Origin: UBA11612 sp965228575
GTDB lineage: Bacteria > Pseudomonadota > Alphaproteobacteria > Rhodospirillales > Rhodospirillaceae
Assembly (NCBI GenBank): GCA_965228575.1
Contig: CBDDHW010000016.1
Coordinates: 62,001-126,000 of the forward strand
DNA: 64,000 nt
Direction of reading: 5' to 3'
The position numbers were made by a program, and so were the translations under genes. How positions within the stretch are numbered: the stretch's first letter is position 1; every line of letters starts with the position of its first letter. Positions 29,064-35,718 of this stretch are shown here, piece after piece. The notes below the pieces were generated by a model. That model saw only the letters and a list, made by a program, of their open reading frames with translations, did no database searches and was not told the DNA's origin.

Positions 29064-29203
29064 TTCCTCAACTCCGAAAATATTTTTCAGCGCGCCGCGA
29101 TCTCGGTGCCTCGAAGACGCACGGCGGGCGTATGCATTAGATAAAAGCAAACCTCATGCCATTACTGTTTTCGTTTCATATCAATGACTTAAATAGGCGA
29201 TAA

Positions 29204-29219
29204 TGCCCGTCGACGGGCA
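29204..29219. repeat. Palindrome upstream of flgE
   Basis: TGCCCG at 29204-29209 and CGGGCA at 29214-29219 flank TCGA, making a perfect 16-bp palindrome in the 238 bp between thiG and flgE. On the plus strand it is followed by CTTTTT, so it resembles a terminator there, but no plus-strand gene ends nearby. On the minus strand, the direction of both flanking genes, no T-run follows. It could be an operator or an antisense terminator; the role is unknown. Confidence 0.4.
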
Positions 29220-29301
29220 CTTTTTGCGATACCCTCCTCACAGGTGGGTAAATCTTACCTATTCACAATTGAGGCCTAAGAGCCGGCTTTGCGGTAAGTT
29301 T

Positions 29302-30075
29302 TCAAATAAGGCCGCCAAGAGGTGACGACGGATCGGCATAAAGTTTGCGCGACATTCTTCCTGCTTGATAAGCGAGACGTCCTGCCTCAACGCCAAGACG
29401 CATTGCTTTCGCCATTGCGATCGGGTCTTTTGCCGCCGCTATGGCTGTATTCATTAATACGCCATCGCAACCAAGCTCCATTGCGATCGCCGCATCGGAT
29501 GCCGTCCCAACACCGGCATCTACCAATACCGGCACATTTGACTGCTCAACAATAAGACGGATGTTGACGGGATTTTGAATTCCCAGACCAGAGCCGATAG
29601 GCGCGGCTAAGGGCATAATGGCGCAGCAACCAATGTCCTCCAGCGTTTTTGCAACAATAGGGTCATCAGAGGTGTAAACCATGACATCGAACTCGTCCTT
29701 GATGAGCGCTTCAGCTGCTTTTAGTGTTTCAACAACTTGCGGGTAGAGTGTTTTTTGATCTCCTAGAACCTCTAATTTCACTAGGTTCCATCCCCCAGCC
29801 TCGCGTGCCAAACGCAGCGTGCGCACCGCGTCGTCTGCTGTGTAACAGCCAGCGGTGTTCGGTAGATAAGTGTATTTCTTTGGATCAACGAAATCGACCA
29901 ACATGGGCTGAGATGGATCGGAGATGTTAACGCGCCGCACGGCGACAGTGACGATCTCAGCTCCAGACGCAGCTATCGCCTGTGCTGTTTCTTCAAAATC
30001 CTTATATTTGCCTGTTCCAACGAGAAGGCGAGATTGATATTGGCGACCTGCGAGTTCAAAAAAATCCTTTTCCAT
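29302..30075 (-). CDS. thiG: Thiazole synthase ThiG
   Basis: Forms the thiazole ring of thiamine from 1-deoxyxylulose-5-phosphate, dehydroglycine and the ThiS thiocarboxylate. RQYQSRLLVGTGKYKD is the typical start. TYLPNTAGCYTADDAVRTLRLAREA and KLEVLGDQKTLYPQ are conserved, and LVDAGVGTASDAAIAMELG near the C-terminus binds phosphate. The lysine in LVKLEVLGD is the expected Schiff-base residue. The ATG at 30075 is used. A TTG at 30087, immediately after the thiS stop, is also in frame. It is co-transcribed with thiS. thiC, thiO and thiE are not here. Confidence 0.96.
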   Translation of the reverse strand: MEKDFFELAGRQYQSRLLVGTGKYKDFEETAQAIAASGAEIVTVAVRRVNISDPSQPMLVDFVDPKKYTYLPNTAGCYTADDAVRTLRLAREAGGWNLVKLEVLGDQKTLYPQVVETLKAAEALIKDEFDVMVYTSDDPIVAKTLEDIGCCAIMPLAAPIGSGLGIQNPVNIRLIVEQSNVPVLVDAGVGTASDAAIAMELGCDGVLMNTAIAAAKDPIAMAKAMRLGVEAGRLAYQAGRMSRKLYADPSSPLGGLI

Positions 30076-30087
30076 AATCGAACTCAA

Positions 30088-30288
30088 TTATCCCCCACCA
30101 ATAAAATGAACGATCTCTAGGCGATCGCCATCGTCAATTAGCACCGAATCAAATTTGGATTTCGGTACGATTTCAAGATTCCTCTCGACCGCAACTTTTC
30201 GCGGATCGACGTTCAACTGTTTTAGAAAATTCTCTATGGTCAGGGCGCTATCTAGCGCTTTATTCTCCCCGTTAACAGTTATTTGCAT
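30088..30288 (-). CDS. thiS: Sulfur carrier protein ThiS
   Basis: Ubiquitin-fold sulfur carrier for thiazole synthesis, 66 residues. The N-terminus MQITVNGENKAL and C-terminal IGGG are diagnostic: the terminal di-glycine is adenylated and turned into a thiocarboxylate. It lies directly upstream of thiG on the same strand, with at most 12 bp between stop and start. A perfect 26-bp tandem repeat sits just upstream of its start codon. Confidence 0.95.
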   Translation of the reverse strand: MQITVNGENKALDSALTIENFLKQLNVDPRKVAVERNLEIVPKSKFDSVLIDDGDRLEIVHFIGGG

Positions 30289-30302
30289 GTGTGTGAAACT
30301 TC

Positions 30303-30354
30303 TTCGATTAGTGGAAAAAATATACGATTTCGATTAGTGGAAAAAATATACGAT
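30303..30354. repeat. Two perfect 26-bp tandem repeats upstream of thiS
   Basis: Two identical 26-base units, 30303-30328 and 30329-30354, lie 15-66 bp upstream of the thiS start. Each contains an A6 tract followed by TATA; on the minus strand this reads TATATTTTTTCC and so offers a possible -10-like element in each copy. It may be a recent promoter duplication or a regulatory element. No TPP-riboswitch motif is recognisable. Confidence 0.75.
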
Positions 30355-30528
30355 TAATCTAGTATGCGGCCAGTGTTCTAGCGTTGCAACCAGCCAACAT
30401 ATTGCTTCGATCTAAAGGCCGTTTGCCCCAAATTTCTGCTATGATATATGCCTCTATTATATATCCTAACGTCAATTAAGAACCGCGCGCGCTTAACACT
30501 TGCCCCATTTTTTTAATAGGAAAAAAAC

Positions 30529-30981
30529 TTGAGCAATGTAGTCCTTGTTCTCAACGGGCCCAATTTAAACCTCTTAGGTGCCCGAGAGCCGGAGATATAC
30601 GGCAATGTAACTTTGGAGGGTATTCGCAGTGCCGTCGAAAGGCGTGCTTCGACACACAATCTGGAGATTGATTTTCGCCAAACCAATGATGAGGGCGAAA
30701 TGGTTTCCGCTATTCAGAACGCACAGTCAGCCGCGAAAGGCATTGTCATCAATGCGGCGGCATACACTCACACCTCAGTCGCCATTCTTGACGCACTGCT
30801 CGCCTGCGAAATCCCGGTAATCGAGGTACATTTATCCAATATCTACAAACGCGAGGAATTTCGACACCATTCATTCGTTTCCCGTGCGGCGACTGGTGTA
30901 ATTTGTGGATTTGGCGCTTATGGTTACGAATTGGCAATTGATGCCATAGCCAATCTAATTTTAAGGACGAATAACTCGTGA
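30529..30981 (+). CDS. aroQ: 3-dehydroquinate dehydratase, type II
   Basis: Third step of the shikimate pathway, converting 3-dehydroquinate to 3-dehydroshikimate; a dodecameric cytoplasmic enzyme. The N-terminal LNGPNLNLLGAREPEIYG includes the active-site tyrosine and lid arginine, NAAAYTHTSVAILDAL is conserved, and EVHLSNIYKREEFR contains the catalytic histidine. At 150 residues it has family length. The start is a TTG at 30529 with AGGAAA eight bases upstream; no ATG fits. It leads the cluster aroQ-accB-accC-aat and overlaps a possible GTG start of accB by four bases. Confidence 0.96.
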   Translation: MSNVVLVLNGPNLNLLGAREPEIYGNVTLEGIRSAVERRASTHNLEIDFRQTNDEGEMVSAIQNAQSAAKGIVINAAAYTHTSVAILDALLACEIPVIEVHLSNIYKREEFRHHSFVSRAATGVICGFGAYGYELAIDAIANLILRTNNS

Positions 30982-31049
30982 CGTCTTCTAAGACCAGGTC
31001 AAAATCGAAACCGACGCGTAAGCCGGAACAAGCCAAGGACTCATCATCT

Positions 31050-31502
31050 ATGACAAAAATTGACAGCAATGCTGTTCGCCAATTGGCCGAAGTGCTCGAC
31101 GACACCGGGTTAACTGAAATCGAGTACGAACTAAACGGCCTTCGGATTAGAGTCGCGCGCACGCCAGGGGAAACCATGATTGCGGCAGCGCATTCGGCGC
31201 TGCAACCTCCGAAACCAATTACACCCTCAGACACCGCACCGTCGTCCGCAAGTGTTTCTACCGACGATGCCAGTGCAATAAAGGCGCCGATGGTAGGCGT
31301 CGTATATTTGTTACCTGAACCGGGGGCCCCTCCGTTTGTAGCGGTGGGTGACGAGGTAAAAGCCGGACAGACTGTTGCTCTTATCGAGGCAATGAAGACT
31401 TATAACCCCGTTAAAGCAACCAAGTCGGGCAAAGTGACGAAGGTGATCGTTGAAAGCGGATCGCCGGTGGAATTTGGTGAACCCCTCATGATTATCGAGT
31501 AG
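31050..31502 (+). CDS. accB: Biotin carboxyl carrier protein of acetyl-CoA carboxylase
   Basis: Carries biotin between the carboxylase and transferase of acetyl-CoA carboxylase, the first step of fatty-acid synthesis. The N-terminal region (IDSNAVRQLAEVLDDTGLTE) and a proline/serine linker precede the biotinyl domain, where the acceptor lysine is in EAMKTYNPV; the usual form is EAMKM. The ATG at 31050 has AAGGA ten bases upstream and fits the family start. A GTG at 30978, overlapping the aroQ stop as GTGA, would add 24 lysine/serine-rich residues and may be the real start if coupled to aroQ. Confidence 0.95.
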   Translation: MTKIDSNAVRQLAEVLDDTGLTEIEYELNGLRIRVARTPGETMIAAAHSALQPPKPITPSDTAPSSASVSTDDASAIKAPMVGVVYLLPEPGAPPFVAVGDEVKAGQTVALIEAMKTYNPVKATKSGKVTKVIVESGSPVEFGEPLMIIE

Positions 31503-31517
31503 ACCTGCACTGATCAC

Positions 31518-32873
31518 ATGTTCGAAAAAGTTCTCATAGCCAACCGCGGCGAAATAGCATTGCGCATTCAGCGCGCGTGCCGAGAAATGGGCATTAAAAC
31601 AGTGGCCGTGCATTCAACCGCCGACTCCGAGGCGATGCACGTTCGTTTAGCTGATGAGTCAGTATGTATTGGACCACCGCCGGCGCAGGATAGCTATTTA
31701 AATAAAGCGGCAATCATTTCAGCAGCAACAATTACCGACGCGGACGCCATCCACCCTGGCTACGGATTCCTCTCTGAAAACGCAGAGTTTGCGGAGATTG
31801 TTTCAGACCATGGAATTTCTTTTATCGGTCCCGCAGCTCACCACATTCGCACGATGGGCGATAAAGTTATTGCCAAAAAAACTGCACTAGAGAGTGGTCT
31901 TCCGGTGGTGCCAGGATCAGATGGTGCTGTCACCTCTGATGAAGCCGCAATATCGATTGCTGATGAAATCGGGTACCCTGTATTGATCAAGGCCAGCGCG
32001 GGCGGTGGCGGCCGTGGAATGAAGGTTGCGGAAAATAAGGGCCAATTGAAAGAAGCCTTTCAAGTCGCCACAACAGAAGCGCAAGCCGCATTCGGTAATG
32101 GCGAAGTGTACATGGAGAAATACCTGGCCAGGCCACGTCATATCGAGATCCAAGTTCTTGGGGACAAACATGGCAATATCGTTCATCTCGGAGAACGCGA
32201 CTGCTCGCTTCAACGCAAACACCAGAAGATATTTGAAGAAACCCCTTCCCCCGCTCTGAATGCTAAACAAAGAGATGAAATTGGCGAAATTGTCTGCAAG
32301 GCAATGCGCGTTATTAATTACGACAACGCGGGTACAGTTGAATTTCTATTTGAAGATGGAAATTTTTATTTCATTGAAATGAATACTCGCCTTCAAGTCG
32401 AACACCCCGTAACGGAGATGGTGACGGGTATCGACCTCGTTCGAGAGCAGATTAGAGTCGCAGCCGGGTTGAAGCTTGGATTTCGACAGGAGGATATCGC
32501 GTTTACGGGGTGGGCGATGGAATGTCGAATAAATGCGGAAAATCCCGAAACTTTTGCTCCCTCGCCCGGAAAAATCACAGGATATCATGCGCCCGGCGGG
32601 CGCCGAGTGCGTGTGGACTCGGGATTATATGCTGGTTTTAGCATTCCACCGCATTACGACAGCTTAATAGCAAAATTGATTGTACAAGGAAGCACACGTC
32701 AGGAATGCTTAATGCGCATGCGACGCGCACTGCATGAGTACGTGATAGATGGAATTGATACGTCCATTCCCCTTCACTCAAAAGTGCTTCATGAGCAGCA
32801 AATCATCGATGGTGACTACGATATACGTTGGCTGGAAAATTTCGTGAAGAGTTTTGAGCCTGGGAACACCTGA
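31518..32873 (+). CDS. accC: Biotin carboxylase of acetyl-CoA carboxylase
   Basis: ATP-grasp enzyme that carboxylates biotin on AccB. The N-terminal LIANRGEIALRIQRACRE, the glycine-rich ATP loop ASAGGGGRGMKV, and EMNTRLQVEHPVTEMVTG with the metal-binding glutamate and catalytic arginine are all present. RIEIQV-type residues appear as RHIEIQVLGDKHGN. At 451 residues it is standard. It starts 15 bp after accB, in one operon. Confidence 0.97.
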   Translation: MFEKVLIANRGEIALRIQRACREMGIKTVAVHSTADSEAMHVRLADESVCIGPPPAQDSYLNKAAIISAATITDADAIHPGYGFLSENAEFAEIVSDHGISFIGPAAHHIRTMGDKVIAKKTALESGLPVVPGSDGAVTSDEAAISIADEIGYPVLIKASAGGGGRGMKVAENKGQLKEAFQVATTEAQAAFGNGEVYMEKYLARPRHIEIQVLGDKHGNIVHLGERDCSLQRKHQKIFEETPSPALNAKQRDEIGEIVCKAMRVINYDNAGTVEFLFEDGNFYFIEMNTRLQVEHPVTEMVTGIDLVREQIRVAAGLKLGFRQEDIAFTGWAMECRINAENPETFAPSPGKITGYHAPGGRRVRVDSGLYAGFSIPPHYDSLIAKLIVQGSTRQECLMRMRRALHEYVIDGIDTSIPLHSKVLHEQQIIDGDYDIRWLENFVKSFEPGNT

Positions 32874-32912
32874 CCGAATTCGGAGCGAGAGAAGACTCGA
32901 GGTGTCTCGCAA

Positions 32913-33569
32913 ATGACTGAAATTACTCCCGACCTTCTACTCAAGGCCTATGCATATGGTGTATTCCCTATGGCTAAGGCGCGGGACGATAACGAAATAT
33001 TTTGGGTTCAGCCTAAGCTTCGCGGAGTCATACCCCTAAATAAATTCCACGTTTCCCGGTCTTTGCGTAAACGACTGCGGCGCGAAAGTTTCACCGTAAC
33101 AGTAGACAAGGCCTTTTCGCAGGTGATCGCGGCTTGCGCAAAACCAGCGGATGGTCGGGGCGAGACCTGGATCAACAAAGAAATAGAACGCCTTTTTAGC
33201 GACCTATTTGATGTTGGTTTGGCACACAGCGTTGAAACATGGTCGAACGGTAAACTTGTAGGCGGCCTTTATGGCCTTGCGATGGGCGCGGCCTTTTTTG
33301 GCGAAAGCATGTTTGCCCAAGAAGATGATGCGTCGAAAGTAGCGCTTTGCAATCTCGTTGGAATTCTAAAGCGCGGAAATTACGTTCTCCTGGATACTCA
33401 ATTCCTTACAGATCATCTTAAGAAATTTGGGGCGATCGAAATTGACCACAAGGAATATCTATCCAAATTGAGCGCTGCACTGGCGCAGCAAGGCGAATTT
33501 GGAAATCCGCTGCCTCAGGGAGAGCTGGAGCTTGAACTATCTTCGCAACCTAAAACCCAAATGTCGTAA
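32913..33569 (+). CDS. aat: Leucyl/phenylalanyl-tRNA-protein transferase
   Basis: Adds Leu or Phe from aminoacyl-tRNA to proteins with N-terminal Arg or Lys, marking them for ClpAP degradation (bacterial N-degron pathway). LLKAYAYGVFPMAKARDD, FWVQPKLRGVIPL, HVSRSLRKRLRR, GETWINKEIERLF and AAFFGESMFAQ are family motifs. At 218 residues it has normal length. It follows accC by 39 bp. Its 3' end overlaps the convergent DUF2155 gene by 55 bp. Confidence 0.95.
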   Translation: MTEITPDLLLKAYAYGVFPMAKARDDNEIFWVQPKLRGVIPLNKFHVSRSLRKRLRRESFTVTVDKAFSQVIAACAKPADGRGETWINKEIERLFSDLFDVGLAHSVETWSNGKLVGGLYGLAMGAAFFGESMFAQEDDASKVALCNLVGILKRGNYVLLDTQFLTDHLKKFGAIEIDHKEYLSKLSAALAQQGEFGNPLPQGELELELSSQPKTQMS

Positions 33570-33919
33570 ACTGGGTGATCCATTGCTGATAAGGCTGGGC
33601 TTGACGCAAACATCCATCCGCTAAAAACTTGTTGTTCGTCTCTATCTTCTTGAATTTGGTATATTTGCAGGAAAGACGCGCTCTCGGGTGGGTCTTCCGG
33701 CGGCGTTGTGACGCAGGTTTGCGCCATGATCTCCAGTGTTCCAAATTTAACCGGCATGCCGACAAGTCCCTTCAAGGTGTTCACCCTCGCGGTTACCTTG
33801 TCCAATGCGCCGAGAATCACGGTATCCATTTCAATACCATTTTCATCTAGCGCGGCGTACGCGGGAAGAATGGCGGCAAAATAAAAAACGCCAAAGATGA
33901 GATAGGAGAACTTGCTCAT
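33515..33919 (-). CDS. DUF2155 family periplasmic protein
   Basis: Alphaproteobacterial protein of unknown function, 134 residues. A clear signal peptide runs to about residue 22 (ILPAYAA). The mature part has ILGALDKVTARV, two cysteines (AQTCVTTPPEDPPES and WVLGCED) that may form a disulfide, and FSGWMFASSPALSAMDHPVYDIWV, the family signature. The tail is serine-rich. It overlaps the 3' end of aat tail-to-tail and follows the MCE genes on the same strand, its usual neighbourhood. Confidence 0.88.
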   Translation of the reverse strand: MSKFSYLIFGVFYFAAILPAYAALDENGIEMDTVILGALDKVTARVNTLKGLVGMPVKFGTLEIMAQTCVTTPPEDPPESASFLQIYQIQEDRDEQQVFSGWMFASSPALSAMDHPVYDIWVLGCEDSSSSSSP

Positions 33920-33963
33920 GATGATCTAACGATTCAAGCTTTGCTAGTGCTCGTTGTGCCGGG

Positions 33964-33991
33964 AAAATATGGCAGTTGTCTGGCATATTTT
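33964..33991. repeat. Imperfect hairpin between MCE gene and DUF2155
   Basis: Twelve-base arms at 33964-33975 and 33980-33991 pair with one mismatch around a TTGT loop. The outer eight pairs are AAAATATG/CATATTTT, so either strand would end in a short T-run. It could be a weak two-way terminator or attenuator between the upstream MCE gene and DUF2155. The stem is AT-rich, so this is tentative. Confidence 0.4.
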
Positions 33992-34021
33992 AGACAAAAG
34001 GCGCCCACCGTGCTCAACGGT

Positions 34022-34477
34022 CTATTCCGTCGCTAAAAAAATGAATTCACCCACTAAATCTTCTAGCGATTGATAGTCACGCGTGTCCTGAATGAACCCT
34101 CCTGGGTCAATCGTCTCTCGAGAACGACCCGGTACTAAATTCACGTATTTGGACCCTAATAAGCCGTCTCCGACAATTGAGGCTTGAGTATCAACGGGAA
34201 GAGCGATGTCAGTATCGATAGACATGGTAACACGAGCCTGAAAGGTTTCCGGAATTAGGGACTCGTGTGTAACGCTTCCAATATTGACACCACTTATACG
34301 CACATCGCTCCCGCGCACTAGTCCCCCGACCTTTAAAAAGTCAGCGTTCACTTCATATCCGGTCTCAACCTTTAAGTCCGCCATAGAATAGGCAAAAAGA
34401 AGGAAAATGACCGCTCCAAACAAAACGACTGCGCCCAAAATCGTCTCTAACGGATTACGCTTCATGGGACCCACCAT
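34022..34477 (-). CDS. MCE/MlaD family lipid-transport protein (second copy)
   Basis: Inner-membrane-anchored substrate-binding protein of the Mla-type retrograde phospholipid transporter, 151 residues. A transmembrane segment lies at about residues 11-30. The MCE domain follows (GYEVNADFLKVGGLVRGSDVR, GVNIGSVTHESL) and ends in GDGLLGSKYVNLVPG. An in-frame ATG at 34465 is an alternative start. It lies 17 bp after another, clearly related MCE gene. No mlaE, mlaF or mlaC is nearby, so the ABC transporter it serves must be elsewhere. Confidence 0.92.
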   Translation of the reverse strand: MVGPMKRNPLETILGAVVLFGAVIFLLFAYSMADLKVETGYEVNADFLKVGGLVRGSDVRISGVNIGSVTHESLIPETFQARVTMSIDTDIALPVDTQASIVGDGLLGSKYVNLVPGRSRETIDPGGFIQDTRDYQSLEDLVGEFIFLATE

Positions 34478-34494
34478 TTCGCCGAAAAATACAT

Positions 34495-34974
34495 TTAATC
34501 ACGCTGCTCCTCCGAGGACGATGCCGCTCTGGCTCGTTCGACAATTCCAGTCATTATATCTTCAAGTATTTGGGAACCTTGAGTGTTTGGTATGCGCTCA
34601 CCAGATTCCAAAAGTATGTCGTCACCACCAGGATCGAGTTCAACATATTTAGAACCAAAAAGACCATCGGTCTCGATTTTGGCGAACGCGCCTTCGGTCA
34701 GCGCAATCTTTTCATCGAATTGGAGGGTGAGCACCGCTCGTTTCTGTTCATTTAGGGCCATGTCAGAGACCACGCCCACCTTTACCCCCGCCGCACGCAC
34801 AGGACTTCCGATGTAAATTCCATCCGCCCGGCGAAAATCAGCGGTCAAATGAAAAGTGTCGTCTTCAAAATCAATATTTTGACGGTTCGCGAACGCCGTC
34901 ATTAAAAACACTGAAATGAGCAATGCCGCCGCTAAGACTCCAACCAGATATTCTCGGCGTTCTGTTCGAGACAT
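34495..34974 (-). CDS. mlaD: MCE/MlaD family lipid-transport protein (first copy)
   Basis: 159 residues with an N-terminal membrane anchor (EYLVGVLAAALLISVFLM) and an MCE domain (FHLTADFRRADGIYIGSPVR, AGVKVGVVSDM, ETDGLFGSKYVELDPGG). It is a paralogue of the next gene, sharing the same layout and GSKYV motif but different in most positions. It follows the NDUFA12 gene by 22 bp, the place usually held by a single mlaD in Alphaproteobacteria. Two half-size MCE proteins might form a mixed hexameric ring; this is inference. Confidence 0.92.
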   Translation of the reverse strand: MSRTERREYLVGVLAAALLISVFLMTAFANRQNIDFEDDTFHLTADFRRADGIYIGSPVRAAGVKVGVVSDMALNEQKRAVLTLQFDEKIALTEGAFAKIETDGLFGSKYVELDPGGDDILLESGERIPNTQGSQILEDIMTGIVERARAASSSEEQRD

Positions 34975-34996
34975 TGGAAGCTATGCAGAAATCAAT

Positions 34997-35353
34997 TTAA
35001 GAGTCTGGTGACCAGGCTTGGTAGTCACCCGTCGCCTTCTCTCGGCGGCCGCCCTGAGAATCATGACCCGGCGGGAAATATGCAGCGTGCGTGCCTGTCA
35101 AATTTGGAATGTGTGGTTTTACCCACACTTTTTGCGCGGAGGGTTCTATAGGCTTGTCAGTAGTGTGATGAAGCCAAGCGTGCCATTCGGGAGGGACTTT
35201 AGACGCCTCTGGCTCACCGTTATAGATGACCCATCTTTGGTCTTTGTCCCCCCAGCGCTTACGCTTCTTCGATTGGTAATACACGTTACCGTACGCGTCC
35301 TCACCGACCTTGTCTCCGTAGAGCTTGGTATAGAGCCAAGTGCCTAAACTCAT
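34997..35353 (-). CDS. NADH:ubiquinone oxidoreductase subunit NDUFA12 family
   Basis: Alphaproteobacterial homologue of the mitochondrial complex I accessory subunit B17.2/NDUFA12, 118 residues, peripheral on the cytoplasmic side. GEDAYGNVYYQSK, RWVIYNGEPEASKVPPEWHAWLHHTTD and NLTGTHAAYFPPG (read in parts) are conserved family segments. It supports an alphaproteobacterial origin. It heads the minus-strand group with the two MCE genes and DUF2155. No nuo genes are here. Confidence 0.94.
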   Translation of the reverse strand: MSLGTWLYTKLYGDKVGEDAYGNVYYQSKKRKRWGDKDQRWVIYNGEPEASKVPPEWHAWLHHTTDKPIEPSAQKVWVKPHIPNLTGTHAAYFPPGHDSQGGRREKATGDYQAWSPDS

Positions 35354-35718
35354 TCTAAGGTACCTTATTCATTGAACATTCAGCCAAGCGAACACCAAAA
35401 CGCCCGCCGAGAATCCTGAGCAATATGAAGGCAATTGAAAGACCCGTCCAGTGCGGCCAATGAGGCCTGGACTCCACCTAACGGCCCCAAACCGAGGGAC
35501 ATCCCGCACCATGAAAGTCCTTGAATACAATACGTTTCGGACATAATCTAGGGGTACCTTTTGGGCGCCATACAATATCTGGTAGCCGAGGGCGTTTGGG
35601 CCGAGGGGAAGACAGTGAATTACAGAGCCTGAGTTCCATACTCGTTCAGGTATGGGCCGGGTCGGTATGTGCTGGAAACCCCCGAGGCAAGGTTTGGTTT
35701 GGCTAATCGGGTGTAGAC
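35354..35718. other. Intergenic leader before nrdJ, no gene seen
   Basis: This 365-bp divergent gap between NDUFA12 and nrdJ has no convincing gene. A 68-codon minus frame at 35369-35575 resembles nothing I know. An inverted repeat GTCCAG/CTGGAC lies at 35446-35451 and 35467-35472, and GTGCGG/CCGCAC at 35451-35456 and 35504-35509 could form an alternative pairing. Because nrdJ needs B12, I looked for a cobalamin riboswitch. No B12-box-like sequence was recognised by eye. Confidence 0.5.

Noticed and set aside
29204..29225. Terminator on the plus strand
   Set aside because: The palindrome is followed by CTTTTT, but no plus-strand gene ends here; both neighbours read the other way, so I list it only as a repeat.
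35354..35718. Cobalamin riboswitch before nrdJ
   Set aside because: I looked for the B12-box-type conserved sequence on both strands and found none convincing by eye. A covariance search would settle it.
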